Origin: CAG-390 sp045543615 | Lineage (GTDB): Bacteria; Bacillota; Clostridia; Oscillospirales; CAG-272 | Reading direction: 5' to 3' | Assembly: GCA_045543615.1 (NCBI GenBank) | Contig: JAZPXL010000018.1 | Span: 1-64,000 of the forward strand | Length of the DNA stretch: 64,000 nt | In this document: in pieces, positions 24,823 through 32,901 of the stretch | Layout: every line of letters begins with the position of its first letter | Numbering within the stretch: the first letter of the stretch is position 1 | Notes under the pieces: generated by a model | Told to the model about the DNA's origin: nothing | The model's input: only the letters and a program-made list of their open reading frames with translations | Database searches by the model: none | Position numbers and translations under genes: made by a program

Positions 24823-24899
24823 GTAAAAATTGATATTTCGTTTTATTTAGATGATTTTAATTTTTACCGATAATTAATTATTGACTTGTGAGTTGATAT

Positions 24900-25421
24900 T
24901 TAGCTTTTAATCCGTTTTCTTTTAAAAGTTTTCTTAAGTTCAAGTACGCGTCTCTCTTTATTTAACGAAAAGATCGCATCCCGTCCATCATCTCCAATTG
25001 CCCATACCTCAGTGCGTCTCAGAAAAAGCGCCGATGCAGGTGGAGGAACAAATCCATCTTTATTAAATACAGCCGAAAGCATCTTATGCTCAACTTGACT
25101 TGCATTTTTAATAACTGAAAAACAAATCACAAATGATGCGATATCATTAGAAGAGAAAGTTTGTTTTATATTAAGCATCGCCTCATAAGGACTAAAACGC
25201 TCTCCCGAATAAATGCTTACATTGTATTCATTCTTAGCACTTTCAAACAAACTCCCGCTAATCAAAGACTTGATTTTTCCTGTTATTATTTCAAAATATT
25301 TTTGTATATATACGTTTTCTTCTCCTGAAACAATTTTTACTCTGTCAAGCTTGCACCTGATAACGCTCCTGCCATCAAAAGCTGACAATCTGTATCTCTC
25401 TTCCTTGATTTCGTATTCCAT
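24900..25421 (-). CDS. Hypothetical protein
   Basis: A 173-residue protein I do not recognise. It has no signal peptide or membrane helix. The N-terminal part is charged and beta-like (EYEIKEERYRLSAFDG), and a central hydrophobic segment reads IASFVICFSVIK. The C-terminus carries AIFSLNKERRVLELKKTFKRKRIK, which is strongly basic and could bind nucleic acid. The ATG at 25421 follows GGAGGTG. It lies downstream of the tiny transcription unit at 25524-25586, behind a hairpin, so it may depend on readthrough. A -35/-10-like pair exists only a few bases before its ribosome site. Confidence 0.7.
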   Translation of the reverse strand: MEYEIKEERYRLSAFDGRSVIRCKLDRVKIVSGEENVYIQKYFEIITGKIKSLISGSLFESAKNEYNVSIYSGERFSPYEAMLNIKQTFSSNDIASFVICFSVIKNASQVEHKMLSAVFNKDGFVPPPASALFLRRTEVWAIGDDGRDAIFSLNKERRVLELKKTFKRKRIKS

Positions 25422-25487
25422 TTTAACACCTCCAAGCATTTTAGACAGTAAAACTTACGCAAGCAATTATTTGTTTATTCTTAAAAC

Positions 25488-25512
25488 AACGGCTCGCCGA
25501 AGGCGAGCCGTT
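25488..25512 (-). terminator. Hairpin terminator behind the 20-codon ORF
   Basis: AACGGCTCGCC (25488-25498) pairs with GGCGAGCCGTT (25502-25512), an 11-bp perfect stem. On the minus strand it is followed by GTTTTAAG, a short U tract. It lies 11 bases past the stop of the small ORF. Confidence 0.6.
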
Positions 25513-25523
25513 ATATTCATATA

Positions 25524-25586
25524 TTATATGTCACGGACTGCGTACACAGTTGGATATGTCTTAAACATTTTTAGAAATCCACTCAT
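25524..25586 (-). CDS. 20-codon small ORF or gene remnant with its own promoter and terminator
   Basis: On the minus strand there is TTGACA-17-TATACT (25641-25613), GGAG at 25600-25597, an ATG at 25586 and a 20-residue frame, MSGFLKMFKTYPTVYAVRDI, ending in TAA at 25524. A strong hairpin follows. It is thus a complete miniature transcription unit. The peptide resembles the N-terminus of Clostridia metallophosphoesterases as I remember them (the YPTVYAV stretch). It could therefore be the front end of a deleted gene and not a functional peptide. The sequence alone does not decide between these. Confidence 0.4.
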   Translation of the reverse strand: MSGFLKMFKTYPTVYAVRDI

Positions 25587-25612
25587 CTATATTTATCTCC
25601 GTTTTTAATTTT

Positions 25613-25641
25613 AGTATAACACGAAAGTATTTTGCTGTCAA
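25613..25641 (-). promoter_or_regulatory. Leftward member of a divergent promoter pair
   Basis: Minus strand: TTGACA (25641-25636), 17 bases, TATACT (25618-25613). Only two bases separate its -35 from the rightward -35, so TGTCAA-CC-TTGACA forms an inverted repeat. Confidence 0.7.
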
Positions 25642-25643
25642 CC

Positions 25644-25672
25644 TTGACAAAGCTAAAAAATGATGATAGAAT
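25644..25672 (+). promoter_or_regulatory. Rightward member of a divergent promoter pair
   Basis: TTGACA (25644-25649), 17 bases, TAGAAT (25667-25672). It drives the alpha/beta hydrolase and shows that the in-frame ATGs at 25660 and 25663 are too far upstream to be the start. Confidence 0.7.
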
Positions 25673-25698
25673 TTAGTAAAACTGCATTAGAGGTTATT

Positions 25699-26652
25699 AT
25701 GGTTTTATTTTATATTTTAATAACAATTCTATCCGTTGCTCTCATCTTGCTTTTAGCTGCTACAATAGCTGCAAACGTACTTATAAATTTATGCTTCAAG
25801 CGTGTAAACGATGATGATCGGCTGAAATATCTTGACGATCTTGAACAAAGCGGCGTTGACACTTCATCGATAAAAGAGGGGCAGGCTTGGCTTGGCTCGC
25901 AAGACATTGAAGAACATTACATTATTTCCCGAGATGGTCTGCGTCTTTATGCAAGCTTTCTTCGCTCAAAGGATGAAAACAGCAAAAAGCTTGCAGTTCT
26001 CGTTCACGGTTATCAAGGTTCATCCGATTCTTTTGCGAATGTTGCTCGATTCTACTACGAAAATGGCTTTTCAATTCTCTTTCCCGATGGCCGTACTCAC
26101 GGAAAAAGCGAAGGGGAATATATAACCTTTGGCGCATTTGAAAGATATGATGTCGTTGATTGGGTAAAATATGCAGATAATATGCTCGGTGGAGATTGTA
26201 AAATCTTACTGAGTGGAGTTTCTATGGGAACCACAACTGCGCTGCTTGCGGCCGCAGAGCCGGATATGCCGCAACTCAGATATATCACAGCGGATTGTGG
26301 TTATACCGATCCAAAAGGAATATTCAAGGATGTTCTAAAAAGCAGGTACCATCTTCCTTCCTTCCCGATGATGAATATTGCAAGGGGTATATTAAAAAAG
26401 AAAGCAAGATTTGATTACTGCTCATTCTCTACCCTTGAATCAGTACGCAAACTTAAAGCTCCTGTAACATTTATTCACGGCGAAGCTGACGATTTCGTAA
26501 ATATAAAAAATACTTATGAAAATTACGAAGCGTGTAATACCGAAAAGGTATTAATCTCAGTTCCGGGAGCAGGACACGGGACAGCTTACATAACAGACAA
26601 AATACGTATTGATGCAGAACTTCAGCGTATCGTTTCGACATACTTCAATTAA
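25699..26652 (+). CDS. Membrane-anchored alpha/beta hydrolase
   Basis: A 317-residue serine hydrolase. An N-terminal helix (LFYILITILSVALILLLAATIAA in the first 30 residues) should anchor it, with the catalytic domain outside or at the membrane. Motifs: oxyanion VHGYQGS, nucleophile elbow GVSMGT, acid GEADDF and histidine GAGHGTA. It belongs with the YqkD/FrsA-like esterases; the substrate is unknown. The ATG at 25699 follows AGAGG by five bases and lies 27 bases after the -10. The gene is alone and has a terminator behind it. Confidence 0.88.
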   Translation: MVLFYILITILSVALILLLAATIAANVLINLCFKRVNDDDRLKYLDDLEQSGVDTSSIKEGQAWLGSQDIEEHYIISRDGLRLYASFLRSKDENSKKLAVLVHGYQGSSDSFANVARFYYENGFSILFPDGRTHGKSEGEYITFGAFERYDVVDWVKYADNMLGGDCKILLSGVSMGTTTALLAAAEPDMPQLRYITADCGYTDPKGIFKDVLKSRYHLPSFPMMNIARGILKKKARFDYCSFSTLESVRKLKAPVTFIHGEADDFVNIKNTYENYEACNTEKVLISVPGAGHGTAYITDKIRIDAELQRIVSTYFN

Positions 26653-26655
26653 ACA

Positions 26656-26684
26656 AAAAGCCTTCCGACTCGGAAGGCTTTTGT
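26656..26684. terminator. Bidirectional terminator between hydrolase and M29 aminopeptidase
   Basis: AAAAGCCTTCCG pairs with CGGAAGGCTTTT, with T and A runs on both sides; it lies between converging genes. Confidence 0.8.
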
Positions 26685-26700
26685 TGTTATATCGTATATA

Positions 26701-27930
26701 TTAGAATGCCCAGTTGCCGTTTCTGAAGACGGGAACGGTTTTACCGTCAGAGCAGATTGCGTCAATACAAAGATCCTCAGAGCCAATCATAAAGTCAACG
26801 TGGATCATAGAGTCATTGATGCCCATCTCTCTGCACTCATCAAGTGTGTACTTGCCGTAGTCACGGATGCAATTTGCAAAGCCTGCGCCAAGAGCGAGGT
26901 GACAGCAAGCGTTCTCATCAAAGAGAGTGTTGAAGAATGTCAGACCGGAATTGCGGATGGGTGAATCGTAGGGCACAAGAGCTACCTCACCAAGATAAGC
27001 TGCACCCTCGTCCATAGATACCATCTGCTCAAGCAGCTCTTCGTTCTTCTCTGCGTGAACCTCGACAACCTTACCGCCTTCAAATCTTACGCTGAAGTTT
27101 TCGATAAGCTGTCCACGATAAGAAAGAGGACGTGTAGCAAAAACAGTACCCTCAGCAAGTCCTCTCATAGGAGTTGTAAAGCATTCCTCGGAGGGAATAT
27201 TGGGATTAAATTCAATGCCTGATCCAAGAGCTTCCTCGCTACCGCCAAGGAAGTCAGCGTTTGAAATAAGACCCACTGTAAAGTCTGTTCCGTTAGAAGA
27301 TGTATAATGAAGCTCCTTGATACCAAGAGAATTGAGGTAAGCACACTTAGCCTTAAGGTTTGCGTTGTGCTCTGTCCAGCTTTCGACAGGATCATCGCCA
27401 TCAGCTCTTGCGGTATAAAGAATAGCTTCCCAAAGCTTCTCGATAGCCTTGTTCTTTGTTTCGCCTGGGAACATCTTCTTAGCCCACTTTTCACCGGGAA
27501 TAGCGGCAATAACCCACTGATACTTGTTTTCCATTTTGTCACGGAAGGGCTTGATGATAGGATATATAGCCTGCTGTGACTTCATCATCTTCATCTGGTT
27601 GATGCCAGCAAGTCCATCGGGATCATCAGATTCAATATAGATCATTACAGGAAGAGTCTCGGCTCTATGCTCAAATCTTTCAATCTGCCACTTTTCAAGT
27701 GTAGAAAGTGTGCGAATGCTACAGAAACGATAGTGAGCCTTTGTAAGAGGCTGATAGCTCCACTCAACAATTACCTTTCCTGCTCCTGCCTTATAGCATT
27801 CCTCAACAAGAATTTTTACGAATTCGGGGTTTTCTACGGAAGCATATACCATAACTTCCTGACCCTTCTGAATGTTTGCACCCTTGACGGCAATCAAGTT
27901 TGCGTACTTTTTCATTATTGTCTTTTTCAT
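26701..27930 (-). CDS. M29 family aminopeptidase
   Basis: A 409-residue metallo-aminopeptidase of the AmpS/PepS/aminopeptidase T type. It removes N-terminal residues from peptides in the cytosol using two metal ions. Typical blocks: GANIQKGQEVMVYA near the N-terminus, GTDFTVGL, NIPSEECFTTP with metal-binding glutamate, and the C-terminal MIHVDFMIGS. I take the ATG at 27930 with AAAGG upstream; a longer in-frame extension covers the promoter. Single-gene unit. Confidence 0.92.
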   Translation of the reverse strand: MKKTIMKKYANLIAVKGANIQKGQEVMVYASVENPEFVKILVEECYKAGAGKVIVEWSYQPLTKAHYRFCSIRTLSTLEKWQIERFEHRAETLPVMIYIESDDPDGLAGINQMKMMKSQQAIYPIIKPFRDKMENKYQWVIAAIPGEKWAKKMFPGETKNKAIEKLWEAILYTARADGDDPVESWTEHNANLKAKCAYLNSLGIKELHYTSSNGTDFTVGLISNADFLGGSEEALGSGIEFNPNIPSEECFTTPMRGLAEGTVFATRPLSYRGQLIENFSVRFEGGKVVEVHAEKNEELLEQMVSMDEGAAYLGEVALVPYDSPIRNSGLTFFNTLFDENACCHLALGAGFANCIRDYGKYTLDECREMGINDSMIHVDFMIGSEDLCIDAICSDGKTVPVFRNGNWAF

Positions 27931-27973
27931 AGTTCCAAACCTTTCGAAAAAATATTTTCTGAATAATAAAGTC

Positions 27974-28002
27974 ATTATATCACAAAAAATTGCAGATTTC
28001 AA
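27974..28002 (-). promoter_or_regulatory. Promoter for the M29 aminopeptidase
   Basis: Minus strand: TTGAAA (28002-27997), 17 bases, TATAAT (27979-27974) preceded by TGTGA. Confidence 0.7.
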
Positions 28003-28053
28003 TATCCGTGACTGTAAATAAGAGACTTTTTTATTCAATTTTTTGTTTTATAC

Positions 28054-28082
28054 TTGAAGATAAGTATTGTTTGATGTATAAT
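28054..28082 (+). promoter_or_regulatory. Promoter for the THUMP methyltransferase gene
   Basis: TTGAAG (28054-28059), 17 bases, TATAAT (28077-28082). Confidence 0.65.
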
Positions 28083-28112
28083 ATTATCATTAAACAAAGC
28101 AGAGGAATTATT

Positions 28113-29246
28113 ATGTTAACTTATGTTGCCACTTGTATGTTTGGGCTTGAAAAACTTCTTGGCGAAGAGATAGACGCACTTGGGCTTAAGAGAACTTTAA
28201 CTATGGATGGTCGTGTTTTTTTCACAGGAAGCGAAAGTGATTGCGCACGTGCTAATGTCAATCTCAGGGTTGCTGAAAGAGTGTATATTCTTGTAGGCGA
28301 GCCATTTGAGGCCAAAACCTTTGATGAGCTTTTTGAGGGGTGCCGTGCACTCCCTTGGGATAACTTCATCAACAAAAACGACGCTTTCCCCGTAAGTGGA
28401 CATTCAATAAAAAGCGCACTTACATCAATCCCGGATTGCCAGAAGATACTGAAGAAAGCAATTGCCGTAACCATCGGAGAGAAATATGGTATTGTAAGAC
28501 TTCCCGAAGACGGTTACGTGTGCAAAATAGAATTCTTCATATTCAAAGATGTAGCGCATCTTATGATTGACACGTCAGGAGTCGCTCTTCACAAAAGAGG
28601 CTATCGCCCTGTTGCTAATGCAGCTCCTCTCAGAGAAACACTCGCAGCTGCAATGGCTATGACTGCAAGAATAAGGCCTGATATCTTTTTATGGGATCCA
28701 TTCTGTGGCTCAGGAACGATCTCCATCGAAGCGGCAATGATTGCAACAAACAGAGCTCCCGGTCTAAACCGACATTTCTCAGGCGAAGGACTTGTTGCTC
28801 TGCCCGTTAACACTTGGTCAAAAGCAAAAGAAGAGGCTCAAGGAAAAATTGTTATGGATTCCGTTTACAGAGGTTACGGAACCGACATCGATCCGGATTG
28901 CATAGAAACAGCCAAAATCAATGCAAAGCGCGCAGGTGTGCTCAGTCACGTAAAATTCTTTGTCGCTGATGCCCAAAAAATTAAGAAGCCTGAGTTTAAT
29001 TGTAAAGGCAGTATAATCTGCAATCCGCCTTACGGCGAGCGTATGATGAGTATGAGGGATGCAGAAAATCTGTATCGCAATATCGGCCGTTGCTTTGCTG
29101 AGTTTGAGCCGTGGCAAATTTATGTACTGACATCCTGCGAATACTTCGAGCGACTCTACGGACGACGTGCCGACAAAGTAAGGAAGCTGTACAATGGCAC
29201 CATTCCTGCATTCCTCTATCAGTTTTACAAACCTCGCAATAGATAA
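28113..29246 (+). CDS. THUMP-domain class I RNA methyltransferase (RlmL/YpsC-like)
   Basis: A 377-residue SAM-dependent methyltransferase. The N-terminal half is a THUMP RNA-binding domain (SGHSIKSALTSIPDCQKILKK region). The C-terminal half is a Rossmann methyltransferase with DPFCGSGTISIEAA (motif I), GTDIDPD and the catalytic CNPPYGERM, which indicates methylation of an exocyclic amine. The closest well-known relatives modify G2445 of 23S rRNA (RlmL). AGAGGA precedes the ATG at 28113. The longer frame upstream overlaps the promoter. It ends at a terminator facing tRNA-Thr. Confidence 0.93.
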   Translation: MLTYVATCMFGLEKLLGEEIDALGLKRTLTMDGRVFFTGSESDCARANVNLRVAERVYILVGEPFEAKTFDELFEGCRALPWDNFINKNDAFPVSGHSIKSALTSIPDCQKILKKAIAVTIGEKYGIVRLPEDGYVCKIEFFIFKDVAHLMIDTSGVALHKRGYRPVANAAPLRETLAAAMAMTARIRPDIFLWDPFCGSGTISIEAAMIATNRAPGLNRHFSGEGLVALPVNTWSKAKEEAQGKIVMDSVYRGYGTDIDPDCIETAKINAKRAGVLSHVKFFVADAQKIKKPEFNCKGSIICNPPYGERMMSMRDAENLYRNIGRCFAEFEPWQIYVLTSCEYFERLYGRRADKVRKLYNGTIPAFLYQFYKPRNR

Positions 29247-29248
29247 AA

Positions 29249-29281
29249 AAATGCCCTTGTCAAAAAGACAAGGGCATTTTT
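29249..29281. terminator. Shared terminator of the methyltransferase and tRNA-Thr genes
   Basis: AAATGCCCTTGTC (29249-29261) pairs with GACAAGGGCATTT (29267-29279). There are T runs on both strands, and the plus-strand T run abuts the tRNA CCA end. Confidence 0.85.
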
Positions 29282-29356
29282 GGAGCTGCTAGTCAGAGTC
29301 GAACTGACGACCTCATCCTTACCAAGGATGTGCTCTACCAACTGAGCCATAGCAGC
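29281..29356 (-). tRNA. tRNA-Thr (anticodon GGU)
   Basis: A 76-base tRNA with an encoded CCA end. The acceptor arms GCTGCTA and TAGCAGC pair perfectly with discriminator T. The anticodon stem CATCC/GGATG holds the loop TTGGTAA, giving GGU for ACC and ACU threonine codons. The T loop reads TTCGACT and the D loop CAGTTGGTA. Confidence 0.97.
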
Positions 29357-29472
29357 ATTTATGCGACACAGTTGATATTATACCAAAACGAACTTAATTT
29401 GTCAATAGCTTTTTGCAATTTTTTTAACAAAAAACAAAATACAAGTGGTAAAATTATTAGTATATTACTTAA

Positions 29473-29766
29473 TTAATCAAAGCAAAGTGGGGTTGTGTGA
29501 GTCGCGTGTCTGGGAGACGCCATATAAGACGCCACTTCATCTCTCCACGCCAGATAATGCTCTGTAAGCTTGTGCGCTGCAGCCGCCTCCTCATCGACAT
29601 ACACTTCGTAGAGTACAAACTGAGTGGGGTTGTCCCTTACCTCAAGAACATCAAATCTGACATTTCCACTCTCAAGGCGAGAGTTTTTATGATTGTATTC
29701 AGTAATCTTTTTGAAGGCGTCAACGCACTCAGGCTTGACATCCACATAAACAAGTGTTGCTATCAT
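29473..29766 (-). CDS. Antibiotic-biosynthesis-monooxygenase (ABM/YgiN-like) domain protein
   Basis: A 97-residue protein with the dimeric alpha/beta ABM fold: MIATLVYVDVKPECVDAF at the start, FDVLEVRDNPTQFVLYEVYVDEEA in the middle, and HKLTEHYLAWRDEV with the helix typical of LsrG/YgiN proteins. Family members oxidise quinones or isomerise small molecules without a cofactor; the substrate here is unknown. AAGGAG precedes the ATG. It lies 10 bases after the C39-like gene and is probably co-transcribed. Confidence 0.85.
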   Translation of the reverse strand: MIATLVYVDVKPECVDAFKKITEYNHKNSRLESGNVRFDVLEVRDNPTQFVLYEVYVDEEAAAAHKLTEHYLAWRDEVASYMASPRHATHTTPLCFD

Positions 29767-29776
29767 TTAGTGCTCC

Positions 29777-31279
29777 TTAGTCAAGTATCATTACATATTG
29801 AATATTGCTCAAACGGTAGCCAATCTTATAAGAAAGAGAATTTTCAAACTGCACATTCTCGCCGTCCTCGGGGTTATAAGCGGCAGAATCGCAAACCTCG
29901 AATATATACTTTGATGAGTTCTTCTCCTCGGGGTTGAGGCATTTTGTAAACACAACATAATGGTTTCCAAAAGATGTTGTAAGCTGAGCAACGATACCCT
30001 CAGGATTTTCATCAAGCAGAAGCTTTAACTGGTTTTTGGATGGATAATACACTCTTGAAAGCTCAACAGCTTTTCCGTCAACATTGAACTGACCCACAGT
30101 ATAGCTCCAGTTCATATAAACGGGATTTCCATACAAAACATTTTTGGTCGAATCAGCACCAAAGTTACCACTATTAGCCAGCGCAACAGTATAGGGATCG
30201 GGTGTAAGTCCTCCCGTTTGATCCGTTCTGAAATCATAGCCGTGTGTCTTGACTGCTCCCATATTCTTCAGCACCATAGCAGTTGCACAGTTGCCGCAAC
30301 CTATGTCGATCCAAGCAGTTGCTGCGCCATATTCTTTTTCATCAATGGCGAATTTTGATAATCTTCCACCACTTGAGAAATACAAGAACTTGAGATCAGT
30401 AGCATCCCAGTCGCTTGTGTAAATATTGTTCTGGCTGTACCAGGTATATGCATTTTTGTCAGTAACGGTTACTTTGAAGGAAGTCTTTACGTCTTCGCAA
30501 GAAACAGTTACAGTTGCAGTACCAAGCCCAACAGCGCACCAGCTTCCATCGTCGCCTACAAGCAACACGTCCTCGTTACTGCTGCTCCACACAAGGTCAC
30601 TTGTTATGGTGTTATAAGGATATTTTCTTGCGTAGTATTTCCCTGTTGTATATAATCTTTCTTTAGTGCTTGTGAAAGCAACGGTAATCCTCTCGGTCTT
30701 TACAGGCTCGATTATCCAATGCTGTTTCTCGTCATCATCAAGCTCTCCAAGGCAGGCAAAGCTTTCATTATAAATGCTCTGCTCGTCAGAAACAGCCAAT
30801 ACTGCACGAATATTTTCTGTCTTTGCAGGCGCAAACACATATCTACCGGAAGAAACTTCAATAATCTCAAAGGTATCGGGCGCATCAACCTGAGTAGCTT
30901 TAGATTTGTTTAGAAAAGTGCCTTCGCGACCACTCTTATCATAAGAGATCGCGTATTCACCGTTGTCATTCTGACAAATAAGCTTATACGTACCATCGTC
31001 ATTTTTCTTGATATAGAACAACTGTCCGTAGTCCGTCTCAAGATACTTGCCAAGATAAGTCTTAGCCTTGGTATCAACCGACATCCTGTATGTATCAAGA
31101 TACAATCCTGTACCGACATTTTTTATGCGGCAGATCATATCACTGACATCGCCACTATGTGTGTAACGTTCCTCTGACTTTATATCAAGTATCAAGCTCG
31201 CCACAAGTGGCAAAAGCATCAAGAAAGCCATTATAAACGCAAGAGGACGAACGCGCCTCTGCCGTAATAATTTCAACAT
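29777..31279 (-). CDS. Exported protein with lectin-like, Big2-like and C39-like peptidase domains
   Basis: A 500-residue exported protein. A basic start and one helix (residues 14-32) act as signal or anchor. Residues 45-195 look like a ricin-type beta-trefoil (IKNVGTGLYLDTYR, and HWIIEPV at its end). Residues 200-275 resemble a Big2 Ig-like domain (LVWSSSNEDVLLVGDDG, GLGTATVTVS). The C-terminal part has the papain-like C39_2 pattern: GCGNCATAMVL (Cys328), GNHYVVFT (His440) and EVCDSAAYN (Asp464). The triad is complete, so a peptidase or amidase acting at the wall is likely. TAGGAGA precedes the ATG. It is the last large gene of the envelope block. Confidence 0.8.
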   Translation of the reverse strand: MLKLLRQRRVRPLAFIMAFLMLLPLVASLILDIKSEERYTHSGDVSDMICRIKNVGTGLYLDTYRMSVDTKAKTYLGKYLETDYGQLFYIKKNDDGTYKLICQNDNGEYAISYDKSGREGTFLNKSKATQVDAPDTFEIIEVSSGRYVFAPAKTENIRAVLAVSDEQSIYNESFACLGELDDDEKQHWIIEPVKTERITVAFTSTKERLYTTGKYYARKYPYNTITSDLVWSSSNEDVLLVGDDGSWCAVGLGTATVTVSCEDVKTSFKVTVTDKNAYTWYSQNNIYTSDWDATDLKFLYFSSGGRLSKFAIDEKEYGAATAWIDIGCGNCATAMVLKNMGAVKTHGYDFRTDQTGGLTPDPYTVALANSGNFGADSTKNVLYGNPVYMNWSYTVGQFNVDGKAVELSRVYYPSKNQLKLLLDENPEGIVAQLTTSFGNHYVVFTKCLNPEEKNSSKYIFEVCDSAAYNPEDGENVQFENSLSYKIGYRLSNIQYVMILD

Positions 31280-31312
31280 TACGTCTCCTAAGATTCTATT
31301 ATTGTCAATTAT

Positions 31313-32044
31313 TTATATTTCGGTATGCTTAATTCTCTTCTTCATTTTTGCGAGATCTCTAAGCATTCTTAGTGTGTCTCGGATTACGTGAACCTTTGAT
31401 TCTCCGTGATTAATTACTTTAACAGGCATCTCGCCGATCTTGTATCCGAGCTTGTTTGCCCATAGCAAAGCTTCAAAATCAAATGCAAATCCGTTGACCT
31501 CAAGTCTTGGGAAAATATTATCCACAGCCTCGCGACGAAATCCCTTGCAACCACATTGTGAGTCGGAAAGCTTGAAGCCACCCACAATACAAAGCACCTT
31601 AATGTATACCTTAGAAACAACCTTGCGCAAGAATGTGTAACCTGCATAACCATCTGCAGAAAGGTTTCTTGATCCGATGGTAAGCATATTTTCAGGATGC
31701 TTGTCAAACTCCTCGCACATCTGCAAAATTACATCCGTACCATAAGCAAGATCTGCGTCTGTAAACATACAAATGTCTCCACTACTTGCAAGCATCGCAG
31801 TCTTAACTGCAGCTCCCTTGCCCTTGTTATTCTCGTAACCAACAACGGTTATCCCGGGAAGCCCCAGGGAACGCACGATTTCGTCACATCCATCCTTGCT
31901 ACCGTCATTGGCATAAATTATTTCATAATCTCTGACACCGTTTTCATCAACGAAATGATCTTCCATATAAGTCCACAGCTTTTTCGCGTTTTCGGCAATC
32001 ACAGCCGCCTCGTTATACATAGGAATACAAACAGAAATTTTCAA
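31313..32044 (-). CDS. Family 2 glycosyltransferase (polyprenyl-phosphate sugar transferase type)
   Basis: A 243-residue GT-A glycosyltransferase: ISVCIPMYNEA at the N-terminus, ANDGSKDG, the DxD motif in MFTDADLAYGTD and a later DSQCGCKGFRREAV block, as in dolichyl- or undecaprenyl-phosphate glucosyl/mannosyl transferases. No C-terminal membrane helices are present. I place the start at the TTG 32044, ten bases after GGAAAGG and 22 after the rlmA stop. A longer frame from 32101 would overlap rlmA. Substrate and acceptor are unknown. Confidence 0.85.
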   Translation of the reverse strand: MKISVCIPMYNEAAVIAENAKKLWTYMEDHFVDENGVRDYEIIYANDGSKDGCDEIVRSLGLPGITVVGYENNKGKGAAVKTAMLASSGDICMFTDADLAYGTDVILQMCEEFDKHPENMLTIGSRNLSADGYAGYTFLRKVVSKVYIKVLCIVGGFKLSDSQCGCKGFRREAVDNIFPRLEVNGFAFDFEALLWANKLGYKIGEMPVKVINHGESKVHVIRDTLRMLRDLAKMKKRIKHTEI

Positions 32045-32066
32045 TTTACAAATACCTTTCCAAAGC

Positions 32067-32900
32067 TTATCGTTTTTGGTATACTCTGAATTCAACGTCA
32101 ACGTCGACGTCGATACTGTCTAAAGCGCAAAGCCTTGAATACGAGCTCTCGCTTGTTCTGAATCTGTACGGCGTCATACCAAACAGAGTCATAATATCTT
32201 TGGTGTTATTAATCAGCACTGAATAAGAAATATTCGCCGTCTCAAGAAGAGTCATACTATTCGGGAGATCGGCACGTTCCTCATTAAGATAAACCTCGTC
32301 ATATATAGCTTCTTTCAGCTTATAGAGATGTCTTGGTGCTGCACATCCAACAATCAACACACCACCGTCAACAAGGACTCTGGAGAATTCTGCCTCACAG
32401 ACAGGCGCAAACATAGAAATGCACCCGTCAGCACATCCGTCTGCAAGTGGCAGCTCAAAAACAGACGCCACAGCATAAAAAGAGTTGTTAAGACCCGATG
32501 TGTTCCGTCTCACGGACGCTCTGTGAACTGCGTGCTTTGACAGATCAGCTCCGAAAAGAAAACCATTTGGATATAGAAGAGCTATATGCTGTGAATAATA
32601 TCCCTCGCCACAACCAGCATCAACTATAAAGGAAGTGGGGGTCAGGTATTTCAAGCAAAGCCTGCCAATCTCATCGGCGAGTGGCGCATAATAACCTTTA
32701 TTCAGAAACTCTGTTCTGTCACTAACTGCACCCTTGGGATCGCCTCCACCACCACTTCTATGTGACAAATCGGCATAGCCCGATCTTGAGAGGTCAAAGC
32801 AATGCTTCTTTCCTGTTGTTGCATCGCAAACAAGGCTGTGTCCCTCTGTGCTTATTTTGCCTCGGCATATGGGGCAAACAAGAAAATCGGTTGTGTCCAT
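32067..32900 (-). CDS. rlmA: 23S rRNA guanine-N1 methyltransferase, RlmA family
   Basis: A 277-residue protein. The N-terminal zinc ribbon (CPIC near residue 9 and later Cys/His) and the peculiar SRSGYADLSHRSGGGGDPKG stretch are signatures of RlmA, which methylates G745 or G748 of 23S rRNA. A SAM-binding domain follows, with VDAGCGEGYYSQ. The C-terminus contains a short IDVDVDVEF run encoded by a repeated GACGTC pattern. The start is one base after the sortase stop, so the two are coupled. Confidence 0.88.
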   Translation of the reverse strand: MDTTDFLVCPICRGKISTEGHSLVCDATTGKKHCFDLSRSGYADLSHRSGGGGDPKGAVSDRTEFLNKGYYAPLADEIGRLCLKYLTPTSFIVDAGCGEGYYSQHIALLYPNGFLFGADLSKHAVHRASVRRNTSGLNNSFYAVASVFELPLADGCADGCISMFAPVCEAEFSRVLVDGGVLIVGCAAPRHLYKLKEAIYDEVYLNEERADLPNSMTLLETANISYSVLINNTKDIMTLFGMTPYRFRTSESSYSRLCALDSIDVDVDVEFRVYQKR

Positions 32901-32901
32901 C

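Noticed and set aside
25660..25698. ATG at 25660 or 25663 as start of the alpha/beta hydrolase
   Set aside because: Both overlap the -10 region of the promoter. The ATG at 25699 has AGAGG upstream.
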